Source: Taenia hydatigena
Taxonomy: Eukaryota > Platyhelminthes > Cestoda > Cyclophyllidea > Taeniidae
Direction: 5' to 3'
DNA length: 64,000 bases
NCBI GenBank assembly: GCA_036345935.2
Contig: JADWOT020000003.1
Coordinates: 12,808,524 to 12,872,523 of the forward strand
The notes under the pieces are model-generated. The model was given only the letters and a program-made list of their open reading frames with translations, searched no databases and was not told where the DNA came from. The position numbers and the translations under genes were made by a program. This document shows positions 47,501 through 61,400 of this stretch, in pieces (position 1 is the first letter of the stretch; every line of letters starts with the position of its first letter).

Positions 47501-50500
47501 AGAAATTAATGGAGAGCCGCTCAATGCTATTCTATTGTTTTAGCCACTGATAAGATAAAAAAACATCACTCCTTACTTCTTAAAGTAAAGCCCTTTTCCT
47601 TGTTAAAATGGTCCAAGCCTTGAATTATGATTCTCAAAATTAGGGTTATTTGAAACCACCCATGATGGGTGGACTGCGCACGGATTTGAGTCTAAACATT
47701 CATTTAATTATCGATGATGTTTGGTTAAGAGGAAGTTATCGCTATAAAATTAGCAGCGAATGTGTCGTTTGTTTGTATCCAGGCTGTAGGCCTTTTAGGT
47801 CTTTCTAATGCATAATCTTGCTTGCCAACACTTGAAACTTTAAAATGAACCCAGCATGATGGCCTGGTGATTATTTAGCTAATGCTAGAGTTAGCTGTGC
47901 AATCAGTGTCGGCATCATTTTAAGGAAAACCAGGCTTAACGCACTCTAAATATATCATCTGACTATTTTGTACAATTAGAGTAGATTTCCTTATCGTTTC
48001 TCTATGCGCTGTAGTAAATTAAAGCTTGTGCTTCAGTTTGTATAAAACTCATTACCTTACATACAAGGAGCTGACAATCAGCGCCTTGTGAGTACTCGAA
48101 TAGACATAAATAGAGGCATATCACGCCCATGCTAGGTATGACAAACCAGGCATAAAATAATGGGCTAAACTCTGCCAAAGGTCTCAGAATTAGCTGCCAT
48201 TTGAAATGCCTAAAATGTCAAATAAAAACGCGTTTCTGAGATCGCAGGCACTTCAGCACAAAAAGTAGGAAACCGAGAGACACTGATGCCTGGTTTTATT
48301 GACTTCTTAGGCAGGCTTAAGGTTTTAAATCAGAACAAACCTAGCCTACAAACTTAATAAAAATCAGGATAGCAAGCAGTGCAAAACTTGTAGAATGGGG
48401 CCGGGTATAGCAAAACGAAACTGGTAATATGTGCTAGATATAATCTTGCATGCAGAAGCAACAGGCGAATAAGAAATGTAGATAAGATTTGCAAGGGTGG
48501 AGAAACCGACTAAAGAAATGCTACGTTGAAATTTTTCGCAACTGATTTGCTAATTTATACATCACTAGCTTTTTATAAAATTATCAAGAGTCCCACAATT
48601 CCAATAAATATGAATTAAGAAATTCAAGCTGCATAAGGTGTCTGAATAAAACTAACTTTAGAGATCGCTCACAATTGTTTATAACGGGAATGTGTGAATA
48701 ATCGTGTAATTTGATTACTTAACCCATTTTTGTACACAATGACCCAAATCTGTGCATTATTTAGAGGTTTAGAATGAGTTTATCGTATTTATTACAAATA
48801 TTGCATACAGGTTACATTTCTTCAAACAGCCAAGGGCGACTTCAAGCGAAGTCATCCTTTACAGATTAAGCGTAATCGTTATGAAATTAGTGCTTTTAAG
48901 TGTTTTAAATAGGTTTGATTCCTTGCTGCTTCAATAACCATCTGAATAGTAGAATGAGATTGGCTTCTTTCTGGTGGCTAATAATGATAATTGCATAAAG
49001 CCAGGCGGTACACAATTCGTAGTAGAGCACTTGAGTCATTATTTTCATCAACGTAATGCCAAAAACTACATTTTGTGCTATTTCGCAGTGAGGTAATAAA
49101 CTATGTTGCTTTGTCGATAATGAAATGAAATTTTGGATTGTTCTAAAGTTTATGAAAACTGAAATCTATGCTGCAAGCTATACCAAATGCGCTGACAATG
49201 GTATACATTGTTTTTTACTAAAAAGCGCAATGAACAGCAGTTATTTTATTTAAAGTTCCGTTAAATTTAAACATAGATGTGCTGATTAGTAACTTTAATA
49301 AGAGTTTAAATGAACTTGTAGCTTTTTGCACTAAGTCAATGAAGCAAATTAATGCTCCTAACCTCATCAGTGCATCTTCATGTTATAACGCCTCCTCTTA
49401 ATTTACTGTCTTGTATGAACTGATAAAATAGTTGAATTATAAATATGATTTCAGTCGAAATTAGTTTAAAAATAGTGACTTATTGACGCAACAATTCACA
49501 TACTGAAGTACTTTATCTCAATGACACTGATTAATAAGTTTGTTTAGGATGCTGCATTATCTGTCGTACTAGTCAGCTGCCAATTAGCACAGCTGAAGAG
49601 CCATTGTGTGCCCTATGTTTGCTTGTCACGTCTTCAAAAATAGTTAAAAACGAATAGCTGGCACAACAATGAATGCATGAAGGGAATCGAGTGACTTAAG
49701 CATCCTCATCAATAAGCGCATAGCTTTAGAGATGGATTTTTTATTGTATTTTGTTAACAAAACTCTTCAAGTTGCTCACTTGCTCTGCCCCGATATCCTA
49801 AAAGTTGCGCAAAACAAATGAAAATTATAAGTGAGACAATATAAAAAATTCATCTTGCACGATTTATTAATAGCAAACGGATTTATATTATAATGGGTTA
49901 CAGCCCCTGGATACCACTTAATTTCGATTTGTGCAACATCAGACAATATCATAACCATTCCTAAACTCACTATTACAGTCTGCAATTTCTGGCGATTCAC
50001 CTATAACGTTAAATTGCCTTAAGCTCACCATGAAATTGTTTTTACGCTTGCTGCACTAGTGTTCAGATTTAAAGTGTCTTACAATGTAGCATTATTGTTA
50101 AAAGGCTTAGTTCAAATCATAATAAATGTTTACGTTAAATTTTCGCTAACCATCCTGCCCCCAATCAACAGTCACGACCAAACCCGTTCTCCCCGAATAC
50201 CAGCCAAAAGTGTCATGCTTAGCCATGCCGTTTCGCGAAACGTTCACGGCGAATATTCGTAAGTTGGATTTTTTATCTATCACCATCTCGCCTTAAATGC
50301 GCTATAAAATCTGCATTTATAATTGCGTTGTATTTCGTCGACCAATTAATTTTGGTACAATTACGGCAGTGGGACCGATTGGGTATTTGAAGAGAAACTC
50401 CTCTCCAAACGCAAGCAAAATCATCGTTCATCATTAGCGCTGCCTGCAGTTCAGGAAGCACAGTAGAACAAGATTATATAGAGAAGCTTACAAACAAGCA

Positions 50501-50571
50501 ACAGGCAGGATTGTTAAACTGCGAGGAGAGTGCAGCGCAGTGCAAAATAAGCCTGAAAAGTACTGATTTAC
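41501..50571. other. unassigned AT-rich sequence
   Basis: ORFs are short (60-97 codons). 44121-44411 (+) is the longest and matches nothing I know. No satellite, LTR or RNA gene seen; 45-50 kb is especially poor in ORFs. Confidence 0.5.
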
Positions 50572-50743
50572 CCAGGACTGACGATTTGCACCTTGTGCAC
50601 CAAGCTTAAGTTCAATAAATGGCTTGCATTTTCCAAATCGCGAAATCGGGATTGAAGTCTTCAAGTCGACGTCACTTGCATACAAAACGTTTAGTACATA
50701 TGATTCCTCTATTAGTTCTTCAACAATGGATGGGACGAAATTG
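50572..50743 (-). other. possible exon with a C2-domain-like motif
   Basis: The minus strand is open across a segment bounded by TATGCAG at the 5' side (50750-50744) and TGG|GTAAAT at the 3' side (donor at 50571), 172 nt. It reads EELIEESYVLNVLYASDVDL, then GKCKPFIELKLGAQ. The pattern of a short hydrophobic strand, an acidic loop and x-PF-I/V-E-hydrophobic resembles the first half of C2 domains, for example in Munc13-like proteins. The calcium-binding aspartate pattern is not clear, and I found no neighbouring exon that continues the domain. It could be a chance ORF. Confidence 0.2.
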
Positions 50744-50799
50744 ACTGCATAAAATGACACTTCTCAAGAATAAGTATTTATAAACCACCAAAATGTAGC

Positions 50800-53700
50800 C
50801 TCTATGTGTTTTAATAATTTCTGCTTGCCTTTTGCATTTGCAATTTACTCACCTTTCTTCGACCTCTTTAACTTGCAAGTTGGTACAAAGAGTGTCGTCG
50901 AAAATTCTCTTTCGCCAGTATTTATTGTTAAATCGTCCTGTTTTAATACGTTTTGCAGACGAATGTTTGCAATTTCTAGAATATAAAATAACGTTCTTGG
51001 TTGCCGAGAGGTTTCGGTCCCATGTTCTCTTCATGCAGTCTTCGATGTCAAGCATTTGCTTCTACCGGTTACACGTTGTTGCTAACTGCAAGATTCAAAA
51101 GTTTTCTTATCATGATAAAAGGAATAAATGGGGCAAACGAGTAGTTGCAATTGGACGTACTTGCATCCATTTGGCACGATTGGCCCGAGACCTTTCTGCC
51201 AACGTTACGTTTTCCGTGCTTTATCCTTCATTTCGACACCTTGCCTTTTTTATACACTTCAAATGTCTATAAGCAACCAATAATTTTCGCTGTGAGTTTT
51301 AGGAAGAAGTCATGTTGGCCACAAGTAGTGATGGTTTTTAGCTTTAAGTTAGCTATGTGAGGCCGCAGAAGTAGCCACGATTATATAGATTAGGATAAGA
51401 GCTGTGAGCAAGTAATCACTCTGTCATTTTAAGCGGTGTTAAGAACACTCAAGTTATGCTCGCGTTTAGTGAACACGGGGTCATCAGGTAAGCGACAACT
51501 CATCAGAGGCGATGGTCCACTTGGTGTTCCAATGACCCGAAAGCCCCATATATCTGGATCTGATTCTATTTAAAATAAAAGAAGGCAATTCAGTGTTTTC
51601 TCAGGATTCATCAGAAATCAGAAATAAACTTTAGGTGAAAAATCTGAGCTATCGCAAAGTTGTGTCTTTAACTTCAGTTAAAATGAAGCAGAGCAATTGT
51701 CAAGGTAGGTTACGGAATAGCTTCTACGACTATTGAACTCGAGCACTGCTTACTTGCTAGTGTAAAATAACGCAAGATGTAAATTCTAAAACGCCTAAGC
51801 CTTTCGGCTATATCCCTATGGCGTGTTTCTACCTTTGAAACCGAAGTGCGATTCTTAAGAATATCCAGCTACAACATCCATAATAAATGCGAAATTATAA
51901 ACAAACATCTCTCGGTTTCGCTAAGGTGCAGTCAAAGCACCTGCAATTCTAAGATCATATTGCTTCCTTAGTCAGCCGAAGTAGATGCAGTTGTCGTTCG
52001 AAGGAGGAATCGCAGAAGCAGTAAGTTGTGATTTAAACACGTAGTGGTTATTACGCTTTCAAAAACAAACAAGCTTCATAGGCGGAGGCTGGAATTAGAA
52101 TTACATTTTCGTTGTAAAGATTCGGATGCTCGCCAATCACTTTAAGCCCACCGTGACTCATGAGGGACAGGATCGAAAACGGTGGAATTGCGAGGAAATG
52201 AAGGGAGGGCGGGTGAGAAGAAATGGACGGGGTAGACGAATCGCACGTAAATGCATAAAGGCCAGTGCTGCAAAGCCTGGGTGTTCAATTCCGTCAATCG
52301 ACACAGCAACATCATTTCTACTCCACATCACCTTACTGTTGACTCTGATTCTTCCATCGTATCCGCATCGGCGCTTCCAACTCAATCACTGGAGTATCTG
52401 GCAGCTTCTCCTAGAGTAGATTTGAACGCGTGCCTAAGATTAAGGCCAGTGATTATGTTTGGCCTGGCTGTAGCAGAATATTTGTCCGATCCAATTCCTC
52501 ATTTTTTGTTCATTGATTTATTAGATTCCGCTAAAACTCGTTTGTTCAGTAAATGTCTCCAACCCTCTACTAAGAAAAAGTTATTTGCAGATTTAGCAGC
52601 TCGTCTCTGCTGAGTGAATTAAAATGAAGTGTTGATTATAACCCAAATTCCATGCTTATTAAAAACAATCAATCGTCTTCTCAGCTTACTTAATGATTCC
52701 AAGGTCTAAGTCGTTTCATTAGATTTGCTGCGTTCCGGAGGCCAACAAAAAAGTACCAATTTCGGGTCTGGTCGCGCATAGCTTTCTTGGCATCGAAGTT
52801 TTCAACCAGTAAGATATTAGAGACTAGAAGAAATCGTCATACACTTCATACTCCATTACTGTCTTAGGAAATCAGTCTATATTAGACCAGCCATGTTCCC
52901 TCACTCAACCCTAATTATTTGGAACACATGAGATTTCCCAGCCACATAAAATGCATTCTTCGGTTATTCTATCAAATTCGAAGATCACATATTTGCGATG
53001 TGCTATTTAGCAGTTCATGCCAACGGCCAATGCACCAGATCTTGTGTGGCAGTCAAATCTGTGGTTGCAAACAAAATGATTAGCCCCTAGATGATCCTCT
53101 TTTTCTGGGGATAATTGGACTCATTTTTATTTTCTGAGTGGCAGCATTTACATTTATGTAATAGTTGCAGCATACAAAGGTGTTATACACCATAAAAAAG
53201 ACTTGGAATGCAGTATTAGGTTTCTAATGGAGGCAAACCTTGGCAGTGGTTGCAATAAGGTTATGGAGTAAACGGTTTGCTTCTTTTGCGAACGCCACGT
53301 GGTGTACTACAGTGGGTGGTACTGCACTCCAAGCCTAAACAAAGAGCAGTGCTAAGCATTTTTAACCTGATCAAGTGTCGCAAATGCTAGTTGGAAACGA
53401 TAATGTCTAACAAGGATATGTTCAGGCTGATAAGGCACAATGATTATCCCTGTTCCAGTCTGCGCACCGTATATTGTGATTCACTCCCACTACCGCTTGA
53501 TTCCGCCAACTTCATTTGTCTTTCCTTTTTACTAAGTAGCTGCTTTGAGTCGTTCAGTAGTGCTGCAATATTGACTCCTTGCTGTTGCTGCTTATCCCAC
53601 TTTGACCATTTGTGGTTCTCTTGTACGAGTGCATATTTATTCGCTCATTTGCATCCGTTTGCCATTGTGGATGACCATTGTGCTTGAGTGGGCCTTCCTA

Positions 53701-54831
53701 CATATGCAACTTATAACTCTCCTGTTCAAAACTTCATTTCTTGACCGCATTCTCTCCTCGTTCTCCACCCCAACTTTGTCGTCATTATTTGTCTTTCTCT
53801 TATCTTTCTCCTCAGGTCCATCATTACCTAGCCGTTGCTTAATGGCAATATAAGCACAACTCAGCGTTAATCTTGCAGCAGTGTGGGTAATACGCTGAGT
53901 CGGCAGCAAGCGATGATGTGAACAGAGGTGTCTGTAGTTCTACTGCTGCGTTCCTAAGCACTCTATGGACAAATGGGTTGGATTAACTTCCTTTCCATTC
54001 TCCTCCATGTATCCATCTGAATTCGACGGCGTCGCTAACTAATGCGATTCGGAGTCTACCTCAAAAATCAAGCAAAGTGAGGGTAAACGTTCGTAAAAAC
54101 GCCTTTCTGCCCTGCAACTTGACAGTCGCTATCGTGAGTAAATTAGACCTCGATGCATTTCTGCCATTAAACAGACAAGGTTCTTATTCCTTTGCCTGAG
54201 AATGGGGTTCTCTGTAGGGCAAATGATTCCGAAGGCAAACCCGTTTGAGTGATGACGCCAGATATTGCTGCAGGTTCGCGTACAAATTACTGTGTGTCGT
54301 TTGCCAACGATATGGCACCACAGATATTCACATCCGCCGTCAAATCACAAAACAATAAGTACATCACTTCCAAAGAGATTCCCCCTCCATACTGCCAGCA
54401 TTACTCGTTGCCGTTATGACGCATGCATTGGATGAACAGGGATCTTTGGAAAGTTGATCAGACGAGTTCCAAATTCATCTCCAAATCTGACAGCGGTGTG
54501 ATTTATGTAATGTCCACCTGTTTTTCACTTCTTCTACCCTTGAAAACACTATGATGGGACGATGGTGTGTTCAGTACGCTGACACTGTCCAATCAGACGC
54601 ATCACTGAGCAGCTCTGGGATTGGGTGAGCGTCGCATAACTGGTGACCATGTAGGCACGAGCAGAATTCTACGAGTCGAATGCAAACTACCTCGTTTGAA
54701 GGTGATGATGTATACCAGCACTTGCCCTTGCAGATGCAATCACTTACTGACACATCCATTAGCGGTGCTCTCTCCTCTCATGGTGTTGTGTTAATGAAGC
54801 CGAATCGCTGCAACATCCACGAACCACACAT
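50800..54831. other. unassigned sequence
   Basis: Several overlapping ORFs on both strands (50832-51272 +, 52126-52419 +, 52251-52613 +, 53391-53687 +, 53637-53909 -) of 90-146 codons. Around 53.5-53.85 kb the plus strand is strongly pyrimidine-rich, which lengthens ORFs by chance. No motif recognised. Confidence 0.4.
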
Positions 54832-55473
54832 GTGTTGACTGTGTGTGGTGGTGCTGCAGCGCATTCGCCACTTATCGCAGCAACTAGACACACGGACAGC
54901 CATTTGTTTTCTGTGCAGCATTCAACAACTGCAAACATATACCATCGATGTTGGATGCTTCAGGTCATGAGTGGTGTGCACTTGTCATGCATAAACTCAA
55001 CCACGACTTTGCCGCCTTCTTCCAGTCACGTATGTGGTATCGGAAAAGTCGAAAGCGGCTCATTGCACGCACATTATTGCGCGTTAATTGCCTTAGCCCT
55101 CTCGTTCTCTCTTCTTTCGTCTTTGTTTCCTCCATTTCTCTCCCCATGCCCGTTATACGTGCTTCTATTTCTACTAGCCTTTGACGCATTCTCATTGACC
55201 ACCTGCTTCTATTCTTCCACGCCAAGTCCACCATCATCTGCATACGCACACCTTCCAAGGCAATGCATCTATTCAGACACATTACCCGTGAGTCTACATG
55301 TGCATTCACATTCTCCAATCAACCGACAGTCTAGTGGACACAAGGATTCCGCTGTCACAACACTGCTCTTCTCAAATCAACATGTCAATCAGATAAGAAA
55401 AGAATGTCACCTTCAACATACTCTACGGCCCGGAGAGGCGTGTTTTAGGAGATACAAAAATAAAATAACCTGA
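54832..55473 (+). other. long unconvincing ORF (213 codons)
   Basis: The longest ORF outside the retrotransposon. Its middle (about residues 85-145) is a pyrimidine-rich stretch read as Ser/Leu/Phe/Pro, and the opposite strand holds a competing arginine- and glutamate-rich ORF of 117 codons (54965-55318). No signal peptide, domain or homologue is recognised. I judge it more likely a composition effect or old repeat than a gene. Confidence 0.15.
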
Positions 55474-58400
55474 ACCGAAATTTGGCCAACTGAAAGCAGA
55501 AAGACCACCACCCGCCACGACGGGTTTCTGCTTCGAACAAATCACAGCAATATGATTGGTTAGTGCATCTGTCAAAAGACTTGCTGCTGTTCAGTTGATT
55601 CTTCAAAATGTATTTTATGCTCCATAATTCATCAGGCATGAGCGTACATTAGCCACTGATGTTAAACCATGAAAATGATAAAAGCCATAGAATGTGTTGT
55701 GAATCATTAGTACTCCCATTCGTGTATACATTTGAAGCGGGACTACGAGGCGCCCTTGAGAATGCGTTGATTGGAGGGAGTATTAGCTGAACAACGAAAT
55801 AACTACTAACAACTGGGAAAATGTAGTTAGTAAGTTGGCAAATGTTTCTCTTAATTACACATAGTATCTTTCTCCCTCTTTCGGTTGCAGAAACTTGAAT
55901 CTACGAGACAACTTATAAGCACGCATGGGTTTGCAAAGGAAAGTTAGTATGCGAAAGCATGCGTTCCCAAATTAGCACGATCTGTTGGAGATAAAGACAT
56001 TGTCTTCTCCATGAGGAACATATTTGTCGCTGCAAAAAGACAATCTAGCGAAAAGATCTGACTCACAGCTACCAACTCCATTTCTGCGATCCCTCAACAG
56101 CACACAGGAACTCTTCGTCACTTGCAAAAGCATACGCATCCATCTCATCCCTTCGATTTGTCATCTATATTGTTCATTGTATACGTTGGCCCTCGGTTCA
56201 CTAATGAGTAGTGCGAAACATGCTATTTCCTACTTTCGGAAAGTCTTGCAACTAGACACCTTTGCCTCATTCCGTTCTGTAGGGTAGAATGCACAGCTTA
56301 GGTGAGACATTTAGGCAAGGGGAAGAGGCCGCCTCATTTACTGCCGTTTTAGCTAGTTTAGCCTGCTTACTTGGGAACGCATTTCGGCTCAATACGTTGT
56401 GCCTGCAGATAGAGTGGGACAAGGTACTAGCGGGCATTCGAATCGAGCAATGACTTGTAAAATCTTCTACTGCTACCATCATCAAAGATAGTGTACGCCG
56501 TGCTCTTCTCTGCACCGTTCCACCTTCACTGATGTGGATCTGCCCTGCTCGTTCTTGCCCTCCATGTCAGGGCAAAGTTGATGGTCTTGCAAAAATAAAT
56601 GAAGCCCAATCGTGTGAGTAGGTTATCAACATGATTTCTTCCTTAGTCTTATCTCAAGCATTCCAATGGATGCGTACATTTAGCTTAGGCAAATCAGTCA
56701 GCTCTGGTTTGACATACCGCTAGCTTCAACCCCTCCCACTTTTGGGATTGGGTGCAATAATGAGATTGCCGCTTTAAATTCTTACACAAGAACAGAATTG
56801 AGGGCATTCACATAGGCTATTTTGACAGACTGTTGATTCGTCTAAACCTAGACTCTACAGTGAACTTAGTTTGCTTTGTTGAAAACAATCATTTGGTCCA
56901 TTGCATGGTTAGTACCATACGCCGTTGTCAGCATATCCATTAGTTAAGTAGGCATCGAGAAGACATTTGATTGTGCATCAATTTATGGCAAAAGGTGGTG
57001 GTTTGCGTTTCTGCTGTCGTTGTTAAAAGCCGATGTCTGCCTCACCTAGCAGTCTCGCAGGTGGATGTCAGATACAATATTTTGGGTTTCTTCTCTTGGC
57101 ATGGCGTTTGGTTCAGTTTATTCCCTTTAACGACCCATTTAGCAGGCGAAGTCTTCGGTTTGTCTTTATTTCATAGTCACCTGTATTAAGCTAGCAGCGT
57201 GTTTTTTTTTTATTATGTTTAAGAACACATTATCGACTTTCTTGAGTGTGTCATAGACTAAGGGCGGCAGACTGCAGCAGCATGACGTAACTATTTGAGT
57301 GGTGCTTTCGTAGAAGCCCTAGAATTGCCTAGCAAATGAAAGCTGCCATACGATGCAAAAAATGGCAACAAACAGCTATGTCGTAATTAAGTAAGGGATA
57401 ACGGTAATGTTTAAAAAAGGAGGCATATTTAGCTTGATATTAATAAAATGTATGCATAACAAAGTACGTAATGGCATGACCGTGCCTTTACTTACTAAGT
57501 GTCACAGCATTGATGCTGAATAATATCCACAGTCAGTAGAAATTACAGGACGATAGAATAGACATGAGGCTCTACTCTGCTCACCACATTTTGGCACAAT
57601 ACGACTACACGCCTTACCAGGCACATTAACAACAGTGTAGTTATGAAGTTACGAGTTTAAATATGAGTGGGGAGAAAATGAACAGCACAGCAAGATGGGA
57701 TTTAGTCTTCTGGTCATAACTCTTGATAGGACTACCGTAGCATTCACGATACAAACAGTGATCTCATTTGTCTATCACTGTGTTAGCGGTAGATCCGATT
57801 AGACGCAATTTGATGAAGAAAATTAGGGCCAACAGAGCAGCGATCACCGAGTTTGGCCGTTTCGGAAGATTATTCATTGGGAATCAACGCTGATGGAAGT
57901 GGTAAGCTTGGTGTCATGTGGGCTCACAAGCGAATTCCCCATTTAGGCAAATTTGCATGGCAGTACGGATAAGCTTCCGATAAGTGAAACGCAGCTAGAT
58001 AAAATAATTACTACGCAAATTGCATTTCTTAATGCCAGTTGGTTATTAAAATGGCAGAAAACAGCATCACTAACGGTTCCAGATGGCATGATGGTTTATA
58101 AACGGAACGCAGGTAAAGTATGACAGTAACTCTAGCTTAACTTTGTTTCCACCCGCATATATGATCATCTGCTTTCCCAAAGAAACAAATTGACTTCCCT
58201 TGATTAGGCTTAGTTTGATGAGGGGACAAATAGTGCTGAAGTTTCTGGGGATCCAAAGCTATTCTTTAGTCAATGAAACCGTACCCCTTCTAGTAAGTCT
58301 TCACTCGTCAGACATGTCCCTATTAGTTATTTACTAGCAACGTATAAATTGCTTTGCTTTTATTAGGGCGATCGATGTAGTGATGGATAGAGAAGAGTCG

Positions 58401-61400
58401 AACAACTTTGACGCTCGTCTGACATGCACTATTTAGGACCAATACGAATGACGATTCTAAGCTTCATAAAAGTTGCATTTATACCTCAAAAATCCTTGCA
58501 ACGATGGCACAGAGTGCATACTAGGATGATAGTCTCACGGTTACTATCACAGCTTTAAATCTAACCTGCTTTTATTTTGAAACAAATAAGGTTTAGCGAG
58601 AATAGTTATCGTTGTCTTGCCAATTTATTGCTCTCTTTTCGCTTTGGCATCATCTCTGAAGAAAGGCAAATGTATCGCGGTAACGCGAGATCGCAAGGCG
58701 CCCTGCGGCCTCCTAATGTGATCGAAGAAGTGATCAGGCCCGAGATCCACACGGAATTTGTGACAAGGAATATGTCTGCTACCTTATGCAGTAGCTGTTT
58801 GTGGTGTTATTCCTATGAGTTTTGGGCAACTTCGCCTAATTTTGCCGCAATTTCACGGACCTTGAATGTTTTCGACTTTCTCAGGCGATTTGTTATACCA
58901 TCCTAGAATACTTTAGATGGATACCTTGGCCATATTTTCTCTTTCTTTATATCAGGTTATCCACCCTATATTTACCTCATGTTCTTTAACATCTTCCACT
59001 CCTACGTATGACTGCAAACTGCACCGACTCACTTACATGACCATAGGACTGACAGGAATGTGTGGTCACCATTATTGGATGGGCGTAGGCATATAGTATG
59101 ATTTTCATGAGTACCTATGGTGGGGCTTGGGGTTGAAAGCATTACAATAAAATGTGAAACTAGCTACAGTATGTTTTGAGATATGCTTAACATCTTTATG
59201 CTAAATTTCTTTTCCATAATGTCCCAAAATTCGTTTCACACATTCCTAGCATTATAATGGAATGTGGTATCATTTTAACTGCTAGGTTGCCATTGGGGTT
59301 TATTTGGTTGCTTTTGAGAACCTTACTGATATGGACGGTAGGTTCGCGGTACAAAAACTAAGCATTTAAATGGATTGCCTACAGGATCGAGCTATCGTGC
59401 AACATTCCAGTGACACCCAGCTTAAACTACATTCAGATCTGAAGTGATGGGCTGCGTCTATCACCCACTCTAGAAATCTTTGCACTTGATATCCATAATA
59501 GGAATCGGATGCTTCTTTAGCACCCTCTTGTATTGTGAGTTCTGTAACTGGACGCCCATTGAGTTAGGTTTTATGTGGCCTTCCAGCTATCCTCACAACT
59601 TTCACTCTAACTAAAAGACTTGTCTTTGCATTTGCTAAGTCGTATTACGAGCAGCGTGAGCTTGTAGTAATTTTAAGCCTACAAGCATTACTCAAGACAG
59701 TGTCATACACATGGGTACCACGTACTTCTCCATTATGTAAGCAGCGATAATGGTAGCAGTAGGGTCAGCTGAGCTGCAGGCTGCGCTACAGAAGACGCGA
59801 ATCTAGGGGCTTCATAAATCAGCACACAACCTGGTCAAAAAGAGACATAACATGAGTCGTCTTTATCACCGTGCTAGAGAAAGAATGGAAGGAAAGGTAA
59901 ATGCTCAGCATTGTAAGTACATGCTGAACAAATGGTGGAGTAATATCAAACAGCCAATAGCAGGGAAACTTAGGGCATGTCCCACAGACTACTAAAACTG
60001 CCTGCCTTTTGAACATGTTTGGGTCACGAATAAAGTTATTATCGAAGAGATGAACACACTGGGTGTTTTGGATAATCACTTCTAGAAATTTAAATAGCAT
60101 TCAAAACTTCCGATTGTACGCTTAGCATCTGCTTCCAACTGATTTATTCTTTGTGGTCCTAAGCGAAATTGTTTGAACTTGGTTGCAAGTTTGCCCTGGG
60201 ATATGAAGAAGGGAATAAATTGTACTTGGGTTGTGGAGAGTTGTTTTAGAAGGGCATCGCACTGGGCTAGGTAATGTCAAATATCGCATTCTTGTGAGTG
60301 CATAAACTCATGTGGCGCTTGATTAACCTTTGACCTTAGGGCGTTCCATAAGGTAATTGGAAAGGTTTTGATGTTATATTCAAGTAACTTCAGAATTTTA
60401 TCAGTTTTTACTTTAAGACACTGGGCTCACATAAGTTACGCCGGATTGATTATAGCCCCCAATTTCTAATAGCGTATTGGTTTGAACATAAGATCCTATT
60501 ACAAAGCACTTCGTTTGTTAAGTTACCAGCGTTTCACCTGCTAATTAGCAATATTTAACGCGTCCCCCTACCGACATGGATTCAAGATATGTGTTCTTAC
60601 CCAGTTTATGCAGACTGTAGTTGTGCTCTTTTCCTTTTTGCATATGGATTGGTTGGATTTAAGACCATAATGCGCGCACGGTCTTCCTGGTCGGAAATAA
60701 TCTATGCGCTTTTCTTTAGTATCTTGGATTTTTGAAGCACGGATAGAAAATCTTCGGCTTGGATTTTATTTGTGGTAAATGATGCTAAGATCCTGGGATT
60801 TGTGTCCAGTTAAATTATTGAACATCACCATGCTGTGAACATTTTGACTGATATTTCTTACGAATTTGTTACTTATTCTGGCAAAAGTTGCTTGAGAGAA
60901 GCCTGACTTTGCTGACTTCACAGTACCAGAAGACTCATTCGATTCACTGGTGTCAAATAAACAAATTTAAGTCATATTATGAGCTAAATGATGGTAGTTC
61001 TTTAGTTCTACTAAGTCGATCATGTTGTTTGACTTCAAGTGTTTTTCCTATAGGAGTTTGTTTTTTCGAGTCATCTTACAAGACCAACGCAGGACATAAT
61101 CATCATCCAAAGGCATTATGGCAAATGGCTATACATTAAAAGTCAGTAAGTCGACATTCGCCACGAATCTGTAATGTTTATTACGACCGCATACCCAAAT
61201 AATATGCTTGTTTTGAAGCTGTCACAGCCATCTAGCAAAATATGCATGCACTGTTAAAACATGTAAAGTGTCGATAGCGATGGTGAATTAAATGTATGTA
61301 CGCCTACCTAAAGATCTTGCGGCTGCCAATAAAACACGGGAGGGGTCGAATTCAAAGCTAAGTAGAATTCATTTGTCAACAAGTCAGAGTGCGCAGCATT

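Noticed and set aside
53391..55473. Ser/Leu/Phe-rich ORFs on the plus strand as possible membrane proteins
   Set aside because: The strand is strongly pyrimidine-rich, which yields such residues by composition alone; opposing Arg/Glu-rich ORFs are equally long.
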